64,000 nt of DNA from an uncultured Desulfobulbaceae bacterium (lineage in GTDB: Bacteria; Desulfobacterota; Desulfobulbia; Desulfobulbales; Desulfobulbaceae): contig CAMYLK010000013.1 of assembly GCA_947259225.1 (NCBI GenBank), forward strand, positions 22,858-86,857, written 5' to 3'. Position 1 is the stretch's first letter; the number at the start of each line of letters is the position of its first letter. The notes beneath the pieces were generated by a model. The model had not been told where the DNA came from. It searched no databases and saw nothing but the letters and a program-made list of their open reading frames with translations. Positions 8,330 to 17,944 of the stretch are shown one piece after another. The position numbers were made by a program, and so were the translations under genes.

Positions 8330-9571
8330 TTAACGGTCAAACCGTTTCATAATGATAACACCGTTGGTGCCACCGAAACCGAACGAATTTGACATGACGG
8401 TTTTGACCGGCAACTCCCTTGCGGAATTTGGAACATAGTCCAAATCACAATCAGGGTCAGGGTTCTCCAGGTTAATGGTTGGAGGTATTATACCGTGGTG
8501 CAGAGTGAGAGCACTAAATACGGCTTCAATTCCGCCGGCACCTCCTAGCATATGGCCGGTCATGGATTTAGTGGAACTCAGGCAAAGTTTGTAGGCGTGA
8601 TCGCCGAAAACAGTTTTCACGGCCCTGGTTTCACAACGATCATTCAAAGAGGTCGATGTGCCGTGTGCATTGATATAGTCAATATCCTCAGGATTCATAC
8701 CAGCATCATTCAGGGCTTTTCTCATACAAAGCGCTCCTCCTTCTCCGCTTTCGGGAGGGGCGGCGATATGATATGCATCGCTTGATTGACCATAACCGGC
8801 CATCTCTGCATATATTTCAGCACCCCGTGCCTTGGCATGTTCAAGCTCTTCAAGGATTAACATACCTGCACCCTCGGCGATAATGAACCCGTCACGATCA
8901 CGGTCAAATGGGCGTGATGCTGCCTGTGGATCATCGTTCCTGGTCGACAACGCTTTCATTGAAGCAAAACCGCCAACCGCCAGGGGACATACAACAGATT
9001 CGGTTCCTCCGGTAATGGCCATGTCACAATCACCATAGGTAATGCTTCTGTACGCTTCTCCGACAGCATGAGTTCCAGCTGCACACGCTGTTGTCAAAGC
9101 CAGATTTGGCCCTTTGGCTTTAAAACGCATGGAGATATGACCGGAAGCCATATTTGGAATGATACGTGGTATCAGAAACGGCGTGATTCGGCGGGGACCT
9201 TTATTCAACAACACCTCATGATATTGTTCTATAGTGGGCAACCCCCCCATGCCGCATCCGGTAATAACTCCCACACGCTCTGATTCAGACTCATCCAGTT
9301 GGAGACCGCTGTCCTGAAATGCGTACTCTGCCGCAGCCATTGCATATTGCACAAACAGGTCGAGATTTTTAGCCTGCTTGGCTTCAAAGAAGTCTTCAGG
9401 GTTGAAATCTTTTACTTCTGCTGCGATCTGCGAAGCATGGTTTGAAGCATCAAAATGTGTTATGCGGTCAATGCCAGACTGTCCTTTTACAAGGGCATCC
9501 CACGTTTTAAGGGTGCCTGTACCCAGAGGTGTAACGAGGCCTATGCCTGTAACAACTACACGACGTGACAC
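8330..9571 (-). CDS. fabF: 3-oxoacyl-[acyl-carrier-protein] synthase II
   Basis: FabF condenses malonyl-ACP with growing acyl-ACP in fatty acid elongation. The Cys-His-His triad of the KAS family is visible as C163 (TTACAAGTHAV), H303 (NAHGTSTSLND) and H340 (GHMLGGAGG). The 413-residue length is normal. It starts with GTG at 9571 behind GGAGTTTAATA, and lies 15 bases after acpP. Confidence 0.97.
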   Translation of the reverse strand: MSRRVVVTGIGLVTPLGTGTLKTWDALVKGQSGIDRITHFDASNHASQIAAEVKDFNPEDFFEAKQAKNLDLFVQYAMAAAEYAFQDSGLQLDESESERVGVITGCGMGGLPTIEQYHEVLLNKGPRRITPFLIPRIIPNMASGHISMRFKAKGPNLALTTACAAGTHAVGEAYRSITYGDCDMAITGGTESVVCPLAVGGFASMKALSTRNDDPQAASRPFDRDRDGFIIAEGAGMLILEELEHAKARGAEIYAEMAGYGQSSDAYHIAAPPESGEGGALCMRKALNDAGMNPEDIDYINAHGTSTSLNDRCETRAVKTVFGDHAYKLCLSSTKSMTGHMLGGAGGIEAVFSALTLHHGIIPPTINLENPDPDCDLDYVPNSARELPVKTVMSNSFGFGGTNGVIIMKRFDR

Positions 9572-9586
9572 TATTAAACTCCGAAA

Positions 9587-9820
9587 TTATCCCTGTAGAT
9601 TGTCAACAAAGTTAATAGCATCCTGAACCGTGGTTATTTTTTCTGCTTCCTCGTCAGGTATTTCCACGTCAAACTCTTCTTCCATGGCCATAATCAACTC
9701 AACCAGGTCGAGGGAGTCAGCTCCCAGATCATCCACAAAAGATGCACCGGAGACAACCTTATCTTTGTCCACACTGAGCTGTTCGACAATGATGTCAATC
9801 ATTTTACTTTCAACCGCCAT
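9587..9820 (-). CDS. acpP: Acyl carrier protein
   Basis: This acidic 77-residue protein carries growing fatty acyl chains on a phosphopantetheine arm attached to S36 in the motif [10 protein letters not shown]. Its strong AGAGGAGATTAAAACA leader fits the high expression expected of ACP. The 264-base gap upstream, between acpP and fabG, is AT-rich; it holds a short perfect hairpin (TCAGAG-TTT-CTCTGA, 9875-9889) and probably an acpP promoter, but I could not fix its -10 and -35. Confidence 0.97.
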   Translation of the reverse strand: MAVESKMIDIIVEQLSVDKDKVVSGASFVDDLGADSLDLVELIMAMEEEFDVEIPDEEAEKITTVQDAINFVDNLQG

Positions 9821-10084
9821 TGTTTTAATCTCCTCTAGATTGTAATGAAGTTGAGATTCCTTCTTTTTCTTACCTCAGAGTTTCTCTGAAATAAAACCAA
9901 TTTTTGATATTATATATAAATCAGGGATTACCCTTTAATTATTCGCTATCATTTTTGCAATGGAAAGATGTTCGTTTTCATAAAAACATGCAAAAAATAA
10001 TGATTCTGTGTTGTGACGAGTGTATTACCTTTGTGACCGTTTACCCTGTTATACTCTTTCAAGTACTCCCGGGTTACTTTTTCA

Positions 10085-10837
10085 TCAGTTACCCATATAC
10101 ATGCCGCCGTTGACATGGAGGGTCTGTCCTGTCATGTAGCCGCTGTCAGGAGACGCCAGAAATGCTACAGCTGCCGCTACGTCTTCCGGCTGTCCCAGGG
10201 TCCCAAGCGGTATCTGCGCCTTGATAGCATCCTGGATTTCTTCGGAGAGTTCGCTGGTCATATCTGTAATAATGTAACCCGGAGCTACACAGTTAACGGT
10301 AATGCTCCGGCCTGCAAGCTCCCTGGCCATTGACTTTGTCAATCCCACGAGACCAGCTTTCGCAGCAGCATAATTTACCTGACCGGCATTTCCGAGAAAT
10401 CCTATCACAGATGTAATGTTGATAATACGGCCCCATCGGTTCTTCATCATCCCTTTCATGACCGCCTTGCTGCAGGTAAATGCACCCTTAAGGTTTGTGT
10501 TTAACACACTGTCCCAATCTGAGTCCTTCATTCTTGCCATGAGACCGTCGCGGGTAATACCGGCGTTGTTAACTAGAACATCGACAGATCCATGGGTACT
10601 TGTAATATCCTTGACTGCTTCCTGGACCGCAGATGAATCAGATACGTCAAAACAGCTCAAAAACCCCTTTCCACCATTTTCCTGGATACAAGAAAGTGTT
10701 TCTTCGGCTGCTGTAGAGTTGCTCACATAATTTATTCCGACGGTGGCCCCCATACCGGCTAGACGGACACAGACATTCTGCCCGATACCCCTGCTGCCCC
10801 CGGTAACCAATACAATTTTGTCGTTTAATAATGTCAT
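10085..10837 (-). CDS. fabG: 3-oxoacyl-[acyl-carrier-protein] reductase
   Basis: FabG is the NADPH-dependent ketoreductase of type II fatty acid synthesis. It is a 250-residue short-chain dehydrogenase with the cofactor motif TGGSRGIGQ, the NNAGITRDGLM block, the catalytic Ser and the YAAAKAG Tyr-Lys pair. Its ATG shares one base with the TGA stop of etfA, so the two genes are translationally coupled, an unusual partnership for fabG. Confidence 0.96.
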   Translation of the reverse strand: MTLLNDKIVLVTGGSRGIGQNVCVRLAGMGATVGINYVSNSTAAEETLSCIQENGGKGFLSCFDVSDSSAVQEAVKDITSTHGSVDVLVNNAGITRDGLMARMKDSDWDSVLNTNLKGAFTCSKAVMKGMMKNRWGRIINITSVIGFLGNAGQVNYAAAKAGLVGLTKSMARELAGRSITVNCVAPGYIITDMTSELSEEIQDAIKAQIPLGTLGQPEDVAAAVAFLASPDSGYMTGQTLHVNGGMYMGN

Positions 10838-12027
10838 CAGCTTCGACTCTCTCTTATTTTAGATGTGAGAAGAGGAACAATATCGAACAGGTCACCAATA
10901 AGACTGTAGGTAGCTATATCGCAAATCGGAGCTTTTTCGTCCTTGTTTATAGCCACGATTGTGTCAGCAGATTGCATACCGACGGCATGCTGGATTGCGC
11001 CGGAAATGCCGCAAGCAATATAGAGTTTGGGACATACTGTTTTACCGGTTTGTCCAACCTGATGGGGATAAGGTATCCACCCAGAGTCAACAGCTGCACG
11101 AGAAGCTGCAACTGCCCCGCCAAGCTCTTCTGCGAGCTCCCTGATCAGCTCAAAACCTTTTTCACTGTCCAGACCCCGGCCACCGGCAATGAGAATTTCG
11201 ACCTCTTGAATATTTACGTTGTCCTGTTCACTTTGAACTGACTCGATTACTTCAACCTTGGACTTGAGAGACTCTTCAGAAGGAACAATCCGTATCACCT
11301 CACCCTGGCGACTGGGGTCAGGCTGGGCCGGTTTCATGACCTTGGGGCGTACAGTTGCCATTTGTGGCCTGGAATGAGGACATTCAATAGTTGCCATGAT
11401 ATTGCCACCGAAAGCAGGTCTGGTCTGGAGCAGCATCCCGTCTTCCTGGCGAATGGAAAGCTGGGTGCAGTCTGCCGTCAATCCTGCACCGAGGGTATTG
11501 GCAACCTGTGGAATAAAAGATCTCCCAATGGCTGTAGCGCCGGCTAAAACCACCTCAGGTTTGAATTCCCGAACGAGATCTTCAAGTACACGGCCGTATA
11601 TGTCTTCCCTGAACTGCTCAAGCTGGGGATCATCAGCAAAATAAACTTTGTCCGCACCGGAAGCTACCAGGGAACCAACGTGCTTTTCAACACCGGACCC
11701 AAAAATGACCGCACTCAGCTGCACACCTCGCTGATTAGCCAGTTGCCGTCCGATCCCCAACAATTCATACGAGACAGCAGCTACTTTGCCATTGCGGTAT
11801 TCGGCAAACACCCATATGCCTGACCATTCATCAAGGTCAGCCTGGACGGTTTTTTCAGTACCTTCTATATGAAGAGCCTCCGGTTCGCAGGTATCAACAC
11901 AACTACCGCATAGTGTACAGTTATCATCTACAACAGCACACCCTTCCACAACGGTTATGGCTCCAAAAGCACAGTTTTCCTCGCAGACACTACATCCGAT
12001 ACACTTATCACAGTCAATTATAAGCAT
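10837..12027 (-). CDS. etfA: Electron transfer flavoprotein alpha subunit with N-terminal 2[4Fe-4S] ferredoxin domain
   Basis: The first 55 residues hold two complete [4Fe-4S] motifs (C9, C12, C15, C19 and C37, C40, C43, C47). They are followed by a standard EtfA: an N-terminal alpha/beta domain and the C-terminal FAD-binding domain with VEILIAGGRGL and GQTGKTVCPKLYIACGISGAIQH. The 396-residue length reflects this ferredoxin extension. It pairs with EtfB just upstream and with the acyl-CoA dehydrogenase. The iron-sulfur clusters suggest exchange with ferredoxin or a membrane iron-sulfur oxidoreductase; bifurcation is possible but not shown. Confidence 0.93.
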   Translation of the reverse strand: MLIIDCDKCIGCSVCEENCAFGAITVVEGCAVVDDNCTLCGSCVDTCEPEALHIEGTEKTVQADLDEWSGIWVFAEYRNGKVAAVSYELLGIGRQLANQRGVQLSAVIFGSGVEKHVGSLVASGADKVYFADDPQLEQFREDIYGRVLEDLVREFKPEVVLAGATAIGRSFIPQVANTLGAGLTADCTQLSIRQEDGMLLQTRPAFGGNIMATIECPHSRPQMATVRPKVMKPAQPDPSRQGEVIRIVPSEESLKSKVEVIESVQSEQDNVNIQEVEILIAGGRGLDSEKGFELIRELAEELGGAVAASRAAVDSGWIPYPHQVGQTGKTVCPKLYIACGISGAIQHAVGMQSADTIVAINKDEKAPICDIATYSLIGDLFDIVPLLTSKIRESRS

Positions 12028-12084
12028 TTATTCTTCCACAATGATACGTAAACCCTGGCAAGTGAGCACAGTGCTTTATATATC

Positions 12085-12864
12085 CTAGAGATACCCTTTA
12101 AGTTCTTTAACAAGCTGGGTTACCTGTTCTTCTGGAGAACCGTTGAAAACTGTGCGGTCCCCACGGGGCTTGGGGGTAAAAACCTTTACAACCTGTGTAG
12201 GAGACCCTGAAAGGCCAATATATTTCTCCTCTGCATCAATATCAGATGCAGACAGAACCTTGATATCCGCTTTCTTGGCCTTTATTTTTCCTTTAAGGGA
12301 GGGGACCCGCGGCTCATTTATATCTTTAACGACCGTGAGAAGAGAAGGAAGAGGGAGGCGAACAACATCGTATCCGTCATCCATCATCCTTTCAACAAGG
12401 ATGAAGTCGTCATCAAGTTCCCTTACTTTTTGGACGCAGGTGATATAAGGCATATTGAGCTGGCAGGCCAGACCTGGCCCAACCTGTGCTGTGTCACCAT
12501 CTATTGCCTGTTTACCGCAAAGGATCAGGTCAAATTCCCCCTGAGACCTGGCTGCCATACCCAGTGTGTAAGAAGTTGCCCAGGTATCAGCTCCGGCAAA
12601 AGCCCTGTCAGAAACAAGAACACCTTCATCTGCACCGCAGGAAATAGCTTCACGCAACACCGCTTCTGCCTGGGGAGGGCCCATTGACAAGACTGTCACG
12701 GTACCACCATTTTCTTCTTTTATCCGAACAGCCTCTTCAAGTGCATGACGATCAAAGGGGTTCATAATGGATTCAACACCCTCACGAGCCATCGTGTTGG
12801 TTACAGGATCAAGCCTGACATCCTTTGTGTCAGGTACCTGTTTAATACAAACTAATATATTCAT
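12085..12864 (-). CDS. etfB: Electron transfer flavoprotein beta subunit
   Basis: EtfB forms the FAD/AMP-binding heterodimer with EtfA that carries electrons to or from acyl-CoA dehydrogenases. The 259-residue protein begins NILVCIKQVPDTKDVRLDP and has the family blocks NPFDRHALEEAVRIKE and LCGKQAIDGDTAQVGP. It lies between the acyl-CoA dehydrogenase gene (20 bases upstream) and etfA (57 bases downstream), so all three are probably made together. Confidence 0.95.
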   Translation of the reverse strand: MNILVCIKQVPDTKDVRLDPVTNTMAREGVESIMNPFDRHALEEAVRIKEENGGTVTVLSMGPPQAEAVLREAISCGADEGVLVSDRAFAGADTWATSYTLGMAARSQGEFDLILCGKQAIDGDTAQVGPGLACQLNMPYITCVQKVRELDDDFILVERMMDDGYDVVRLPLPSLLTVVKDINEPRVPSLKGKIKAKKADIKVLSASDIDAEEKYIGLSGSPTQVVKVFTPKPRGDRTVFNGSPEEQVTQLVKELKGYL

Positions 12865-12883
12865 ACAAGCTGTCCGGATTTGT

Positions 12884-14032
12884 TTACGCGTATTCCTTAT
12901 TCAGCTCCTGCCCTACAACATTTCGCTGAATCTGGTTAGTACCCTCATAAATCTGCAGGATTTTAGCATCCCGCATCATTTTCTCAACCGGATACTCTTT
13001 CATGTAGCCATATCCGCCAAGGACCTGCACAGCATCAGTGGTGACCTTCATTGCCATATCAGTAGCAAAAACCTTGCACATGGAGGATGCTTTACTCATA
13101 TCCTTGGGATGAGCATCAATATGACGGGCTGCAGAGTACACAAGTGACCTGCCGGCCTCAATTTGAATAGCCATGTCAGCAAGCATATGCTGTATAGCCT
13201 GAAAGGCGATAATCGGTTTGCCAAACTGTACACGCTGCTTGGCATAGATTACTGCCTCATCAAGAGCTGCCTGTCCAAGGCCAATACCAAGAGAAGCAAT
13301 ACCGGGCCTGGATACGTCAAGTGTTTTCATGACTGTAATAAAACCGGTACCTTTCCTGCCAATGAGCCTGTCCAATGGTATCCGGCAATCCCTCATGATA
13401 AGTTCTCTGGTGGCAGATGAGCGGATCCCCATTTTATCTTCCTTTTTTCCATAGGAAAAACCGGGATCGCCATCCTCAACAACGAACATTGATGCACCAC
13501 GAGCACCCTTTGCAGGATCTGTAATAGCAACAATTGTGTATATTTGGGACTCGCCTCCGTTTGTGATCCACTGTTTGGTACCATTCAGCACCCACTCATC
13601 ACCGTCAAGCACAGCTGTAGTCTGTACTCCTGAAGCATCACTGCCCGCATTTGCTTCGGTAAGTCCAAATGCAGCCCATTTCTCGCCGGAGGCTATATCA
13701 GGCAGGTATTTTTGCTTCATTTCATCGCTCCCTGCGATCAATACGGGAAAAATACCAAGAGCACTGGCGGCATAGCTTGTAGCAACACCGACACATCCCC
13801 GTGACAACTCTTCAAGTGCAAGTACTATTTCAAAACAGCCACCGCCAAATCCTCCGTAATCTTCGGGGATAAAAATGCCAAAAAGGTCGGCTTTGGACAT
13901 GTCCTGCAAAATAGAAGTGGGAAACTCGTTTTTCTCATCAAGTTCTGCCCGCCTGGGAATGATTTTTTCATCGGTAATCTCCCGGGCAGTCTCAGCTATC
14001 ATCTGCTGTTCTTCTGTTAAAAAATAGTCCAA
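12884..14032 (-). CDS. Acyl-CoA dehydrogenase (short-chain type)
   Basis: This 382-residue FAD enzyme oxidises an acyl-CoA to the 2-enoyl-CoA, or works in reverse with a low-potential donor. It has the N-terminal helical, middle beta and C-terminal helical domains of the family, the FAD-site block AAFGLTEANAGSDASG and the catalytic base E363 in QIYEGTNQIQR. It starts at TTG (14032) with a good AAAAGGAGAATACC site. It sits between fabH and etfB, in the place where fabD commonly lies in this cluster. Confidence 0.93.
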   Translation of the reverse strand: MDYFLTEEQQMIAETAREITDEKIIPRRAELDEKNEFPTSILQDMSKADLFGIFIPEDYGGFGGGCFEIVLALEELSRGCVGVATSYAASALGIFPVLIAGSDEMKQKYLPDIASGEKWAAFGLTEANAGSDASGVQTTAVLDGDEWVLNGTKQWITNGGESQIYTIVAITDPAKGARGASMFVVEDGDPGFSYGKKEDKMGIRSSATRELIMRDCRIPLDRLIGRKGTGFITVMKTLDVSRPGIASLGIGLGQAALDEAVIYAKQRVQFGKPIIAFQAIQHMLADMAIQIEAGRSLVYSAARHIDAHPKDMSKASSMCKVFATDMAMKVTTDAVQVLGGYGYMKEYPVEKMMRDAKILQIYEGTNQIQRNVVGQELNKEYA

Positions 14033-14044
14033 GGTATTCTCCTT

Positions 14045-15022
14045 TTACCAACGCATAAGCATTGATCCCCATGTAAAACCGCCGCCAAATGAACAGAACA
14101 ACAGAAGGTCACCCCGGTTCATCTTCCCCTGACGATTAGCTTCATCCAAGGCAATTGGAATACTTGCCGCCGATGTATTACCATATTTATTAACGTTTAT
14201 ATAGACCTTTTCCCGAGAAACATCCAACCGTTCCACCAGCTTGTTTAATATTCGGATATTCGCCTGATGGGGAATCATCAAATCCACATCGTTTACGGTT
14301 AAATTGTTTCTCTCGAGAATATCAACAATCGCTTCTTCCATGGCCCTGACAGCATGCTTGAAGACATCGCGCCCCATCATCTTGATGTGACAGCCATTAT
14401 TATCTTCCTGGATGATTTCAGGATTCAGGCTTTTCGGGCTGTGCATATACAACAGCTTCCAGAGGTTGCCGTCAGAACAGAGCTTCGAATCAACGATCCC
14501 AGTACCATCAATGCCTCCTGTTACAACACAGGCGCCCGCACCATCGCCAAAAAGTATACAGGTATTTCTGTCCTGCCAGTTAACATGTGCGGAAAGCGTT
14601 TCCGAACCAATAACAAGTATATTTATGTCAGGATTACTGCAAATATTTTTATCTGCCATATCAAGGGCATATAGAAAACCGGCACAGGCAGCGTTCATGT
14701 CATAAGCATATGCGTTTGATGCACCTATTTCCGCCTGGACAAAACAGGCGCAGGAAGGCATCATCATATGAGGAGTAAAGGTGGCAACAATGATGAGATC
14801 AATGTCTTTCGCATCAATTCCTGACATGGCAAGTGCTTCACGGGCGGCACATGTTGCCAACCGGTAATTTTCCTCGCCTTTGCCGGCAATTCTGCGGGTA
14901 TGTATTCCGGTCCGGGTCGTTATCCACTCATCAGATGTATCGACCATTTTCTCCAGGTCAAAATTCGTCAATTTCCTTTCAGGAAGACAGGAACCGGTAC
15001 CTATAACAGAAGCATGTTTCAT
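14045..15022 (-). CDS. fabH: 3-oxoacyl-[acyl-carrier-protein] synthase III
   Basis: FabH starts fatty acid synthesis by condensing acetyl-CoA (or a short branched acyl-CoA) with malonyl-ACP. The catalytic triad is visible as C113 (NAACAGFLYAL), H252 (PHQANIRI) and N282 (GNTSAASIPIAL). The 325-residue length is normal. It follows plsX by 18 bases. Confidence 0.97.
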   Translation of the reverse strand: MKHASVIGTGSCLPERKLTNFDLEKMVDTSDEWITTRTGIHTRRIAGKGEENYRLATCAAREALAMSGIDAKDIDLIIVATFTPHMMMPSCACFVQAEIGASNAYAYDMNAACAGFLYALDMADKNICSNPDINILVIGSETLSAHVNWQDRNTCILFGDGAGACVVTGGIDGTGIVDSKLCSDGNLWKLLYMHSPKSLNPEIIQEDNNGCHIKMMGRDVFKHAVRAMEEAIVDILERNNLTVNDVDLMIPHQANIRILNKLVERLDVSREKVYINVNKYGNTSAASIPIALDEANRQGKMNRGDLLLFCSFGGGFTWGSMLMRW

Positions 15023-15040
15023 GAATTTTCACCGGCTCCT

Positions 15041-16048
15041 TCAGGAGGCATAATCTTCAAGGGCTTCTAGAATTTCACTATTGACCCTGTTTCTGATCAT
15101 CACTGACGCGACTTCAATGGCATTTTTGATTGCAGTGGCATTTGATTTGCCGTGACTGACAATGCCAACACCATTTATGCCAAGCAGTGGTGCACCCCCA
15201 TATTCTGCATAATCAACCCGTTTGCGAAAATTAGCAAAAGCCTTGCGGATCAGGAGATAACCAAGTTTTGCCCTGAAAGATTTTTCTATCTCGCTCTTGA
15301 GCATTTTCATCGCCGCTTCAGCGAGCCCCTCACTCACTTTTAAGGAGATATTTCCAACAAAACCATCACAGACTATAACATCGATATCTCCCTGGTATAC
15401 ATCCCTTCCCTCAACATTACCGATAAAGTTCAGAGAAGTATTTGATAACAGATCATGGGCCTCCTTAACGAGAGAGTTGCCTTTGCCAGCCTCTTCACCT
15501 ATACTGAGCAGCCCTACCCTTGGTTTTGGTATACCAAGCACCTTGCCGGTGCAGGATGATGCCATAATAGCAAACTGCACAAGGTGTTGAGGTCTGCAGT
15601 CAACATTGGCCCCCAGATCCATAATCATAACTGGATTTTTCAGGGTGGGAAACATGCTTGCAATTCCTGGCCGGGATATTCCCTTCAAACGACCGAGCTT
15701 TCTTACGGCAGAAGCCATTGTCGCCCCGGAATTTCCGGCAGAAACAACAGCATCGGCATGTCCATTGCGCACCAGGTCAAACCCGACCATAATTGTGGAA
15801 TCTTTTTTCCGGCGGACAGCTTCTACAGGAGATTCGTGCATCCTGATCGTCTCGGGTGCATGCTCGATATGCAAACGATCTGATAAGCTACTGTCCAGTG
15901 CTTGTTCAGACAGTTGACTTTCAAGAAAATCCTCAGGTCCAAGCAGGATGATTTCAAAGTCGGTATTATTACGGAGAGCAGATAAGGCTCCTTGAATGAT
16001 TAGCCCTGATCCACGGTCTCCGCCCATTGCATCGAGCGCTATTCTCAC
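15041..16048 (-). CDS. plsX: Phosphate acyltransferase PlsX
   Basis: PlsX converts acyl-ACP to acyl-phosphate, the donor for PlsY in phospholipid synthesis. The 335-residue protein begins RIALDAMGGDRG and has the GNSGATMASAVRKLGRLKGI and PVMIMDLGANVDC blocks of the family. It starts at GTG (16048), behind AGGAATTATA, nine bases after rpmF, a near-universal gene pair. Confidence 0.96.
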   Translation of the reverse strand: MRIALDAMGGDRGSGLIIQGALSALRNNTDFEIILLGPEDFLESQLSEQALDSSLSDRLHIEHAPETIRMHESPVEAVRRKKDSTIMVGFDLVRNGHADAVVSAGNSGATMASAVRKLGRLKGISRPGIASMFPTLKNPVMIMDLGANVDCRPQHLVQFAIMASSCTGKVLGIPKPRVGLLSIGEEAGKGNSLVKEAHDLLSNTSLNFIGNVEGRDVYQGDIDVIVCDGFVGNISLKVSEGLAEAAMKMLKSEIEKSFRAKLGYLLIRKAFANFRKRVDYAEYGGAPLLGINGVGIVSHGKSNATAIKNAIEVASVMIRNRVNSEILEALEDYAS

Positions 16049-16056
16049 TATAATTC

Positions 16057-16245
16057 CTAGCCGAGGTCGTCCTCAAGACGAATGACAGACATGTTTTTAT
16101 ATGTCCCGCAGCTGCCGCAAAGTCGATGCGGCAATTTAGGTTCACCGCATTCAGGGCATGAAGCTATGCTTGGCGCTTTTAATGCGTCATGTGATCTGCG
16201 TTTTCTTGTTCTCGAACGTGAATGTCTTCTTTTTGGTAAAGCCAT
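16057..16245 (-). CDS. rpmF: 50S ribosomal protein L32
   Basis: This 62-residue basic protein matches L32: it starts MALPKRRHSRSRTRKRR and carries a CxxC pair (CPEC) and a second pair (CGSC) that bind zinc. It lies in the conserved yceD-rpmF-plsX order. Confidence 0.97.
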   Translation of the reverse strand: MALPKRRHSRSRTRKRRSHDALKAPSIASCPECGEPKLPHRLCGSCGTYKNMSVIRLEDDLG

Positions 16246-16339
16246 CAGGATTCCTCCATTATTTATTCGTTATCAATCTCATTATTTTATGTGTGTTATG
16301 AATCAGGACTGTCTTTCCAACTGCTCCCCATCCGTTCAA

Positions 16340-16864
16340 TTATTTTTTCTTCAGCTTGGCCAGAACCGCAAAAGGTGAATCTTTCTTCTCCAGTTCACAG
16401 GTACAGCTTTCACTGTTTAAACTTGCACCGCAAGTAGTACACAGTCCAAGGCAGAAATCTCCGCAAAGTTTTTTTTCCGGCAAAGCCAGTAATATCTGCT
16501 GCCTGAGTAAATCTCCAAAATCTATTGCTGGTTCATCAAGCAGAACTGTATCCAGGTCAGTTGATGAACCTACAAGGTCATGCACTCTCCAGTGACGTGC
16601 AGGATCATTGACCTCAAGAATCAACTGAAACGATACATCAACAGGATAAGGATATTCCGTGAGGCAACGATCACATTCAAGCAGGAGTTTCCCATGCAAT
16701 TGCCCCTGCACCTCAATTTTGCTCTCACCCTTTTTTGCAAAGAATAGCTTTGCCGAAACAGGCCCATCTCTCTTTACAATATCATCTGGAAACCATGACA
16801 AATCACGGGGTTTCAGATGAATCCCGTCTTCAGGTATTTCGGAGAACGAAATAGAATAGTGCAT
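16340..16864 (-). CDS. yceD: YceD family protein (DUF177)
   Basis: This 174-residue protein belongs to the YceD/DUF177 family, whose member in plants and bacteria is needed for 23S rRNA accumulation. It has the LLECDRCLTEYPYPV block and a second cysteine group near the C-terminus (CGDFCLGLCTTCG and CTCE) likely to bind metal. Its position before rpmF is the conserved one. It is the first gene of the fatty acid/phospholipid cluster; the AT-rich 245 bases upstream should hold the promoter, which I could not pin down. Confidence 0.9.
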   Translation of the reverse strand: MHYSISFSEIPEDGIHLKPRDLSWFPDDIVKRDGPVSAKLFFAKKGESKIEVQGQLHGKLLLECDRCLTEYPYPVDVSFQLILEVNDPARHWRVHDLVGSSTDLDTVLLDEPAIDFGDLLRQQILLALPEKKLCGDFCLGLCTTCGASLNSESCTCELEKKDSPFAVLAKLKKK

Positions 16865-17110
16865 TTCGCCCTTCTAGATAATAATTAAAATTTTAAAAAT
16901 TAATGAATATACACAATAATAAATACATAAGCTACGAGAAAATTATCAGCGCCGAATTACTTGTGAAAAATTGAAGTGGACAGGTTTTTAAATTGACAAA
17001 AGGGGTGTGAGGCAGGCACAAAATGTCACAGGTCCCTCCTTTGTTCTTATGAGCAAAGGAATCAGAGATAACTGTTCATTTGCGGTTACTGATGAATGTC
17101 CTTGTATAAT

Positions 17111-17788
17111 TCATGAACCTCTTGTTGTAATATCCGTAGGACAGAGTTTTGTGGTTGCCTCAAGTTCTTTGACCTTGTCCTCAAGCTGTTGAATCAGGGA
17201 GGCATACCCGTCTTTTCTCAGGATTTCCTTGAACTGCTCCATATAATTGCGGACCAGGCTGACGTTCTCCACAACGATATCATAAACTTTCCAGTCCTGT
17301 CCTTTTAAAACCATTATATAGGAAACCGATATAGCCTTTTCCTTGTCAATTATCAGCGTATTGACCTGGGCCTTGACCGGGTCCCGTTCGCCTTTAATGC
17401 GTTGGTCCATAAACTCGACTTTCTGATTCGAGTAATCTTCTATTTTACCTATATAAGCGTGTTCAAGAAGGGTCGTGAAAAGATCAATAAAAAGCTGCTT
17501 TTCTTCCTGCGAAAGTTTTCTCCACTGTTTGCCCAGGACCCTTTTAGACATTTCGGGAAAATCTAAACGTTCTTGCGCAACCTTCATCACTTTTTGACGC
17601 CTTTCAAAGCATTTCTCAAAACCTTGCAGATCTGGGTCAGTCAGGATAACAACTATTCTGTCAACAAAAGGACGCATCTGTTCCGTTGGGTCAGGAATCG
17701 CCTTTACTGCCTCAGCCGATGAGGAAAAAAGAGTAAACAAGGGCATCAACAGTAAAAAAATTATTCCTGCAAATTTTCTGCTATACAT
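17111..17788 (-). CDS. mlaC: Phospholipid-binding periplasmic protein MlaC
   Basis: MlaC carries phospholipid across the periplasm between the outer-membrane MlaA and the inner-membrane MlaFED complex. The 225-residue protein has a cleavable signal peptide (hydrophobic stretch about 8-26, cleavage near SSAEA) and the Tol-Tgt2/MlaC domain with FERRQKVMKVAQERLDFPEMSKRVLGKQWRKL type features. AAAGGTGAATT precedes the ATG. It is 156 bases after mlaA, the widest gap in the operon. Confidence 0.93.
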   Translation of the reverse strand: MYSRKFAGIIFLLLMPLFTLFSSSAEAVKAIPDPTEQMRPFVDRIVVILTDPDLQGFEKCFERRQKVMKVAQERLDFPEMSKRVLGKQWRKLSQEEKQLFIDLFTTLLEHAYIGKIEDYSNQKVEFMDQRIKGERDPVKAQVNTLIIDKEKAISVSYIMVLKGQDWKVYDIVVENVSLVRNYMEQFKEILRKDGYASLIQQLEDKVKELEATTKLCPTDITTRGS

Positions 17789-17944
17789 AATTCACCTTTA
17801 AGGGTCCTTCAACATGGATGACAAGAGGCTTTTATAATGGCTGTTTTTAAAAAAATAAAGATTCTGCAGTGTAACAGTTTGAAATCCACTTGCGTAAATT
17901 TACTCTTAGCTGTTGGAGAAGAATTCATCATTATTTATGCTGCG

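Noticed and set aside
9904..10113. Plus-strand frame in the acpP-fabG gap
   Set aside because: It has no ribosome binding site, overlaps fabG and looks non-coding.
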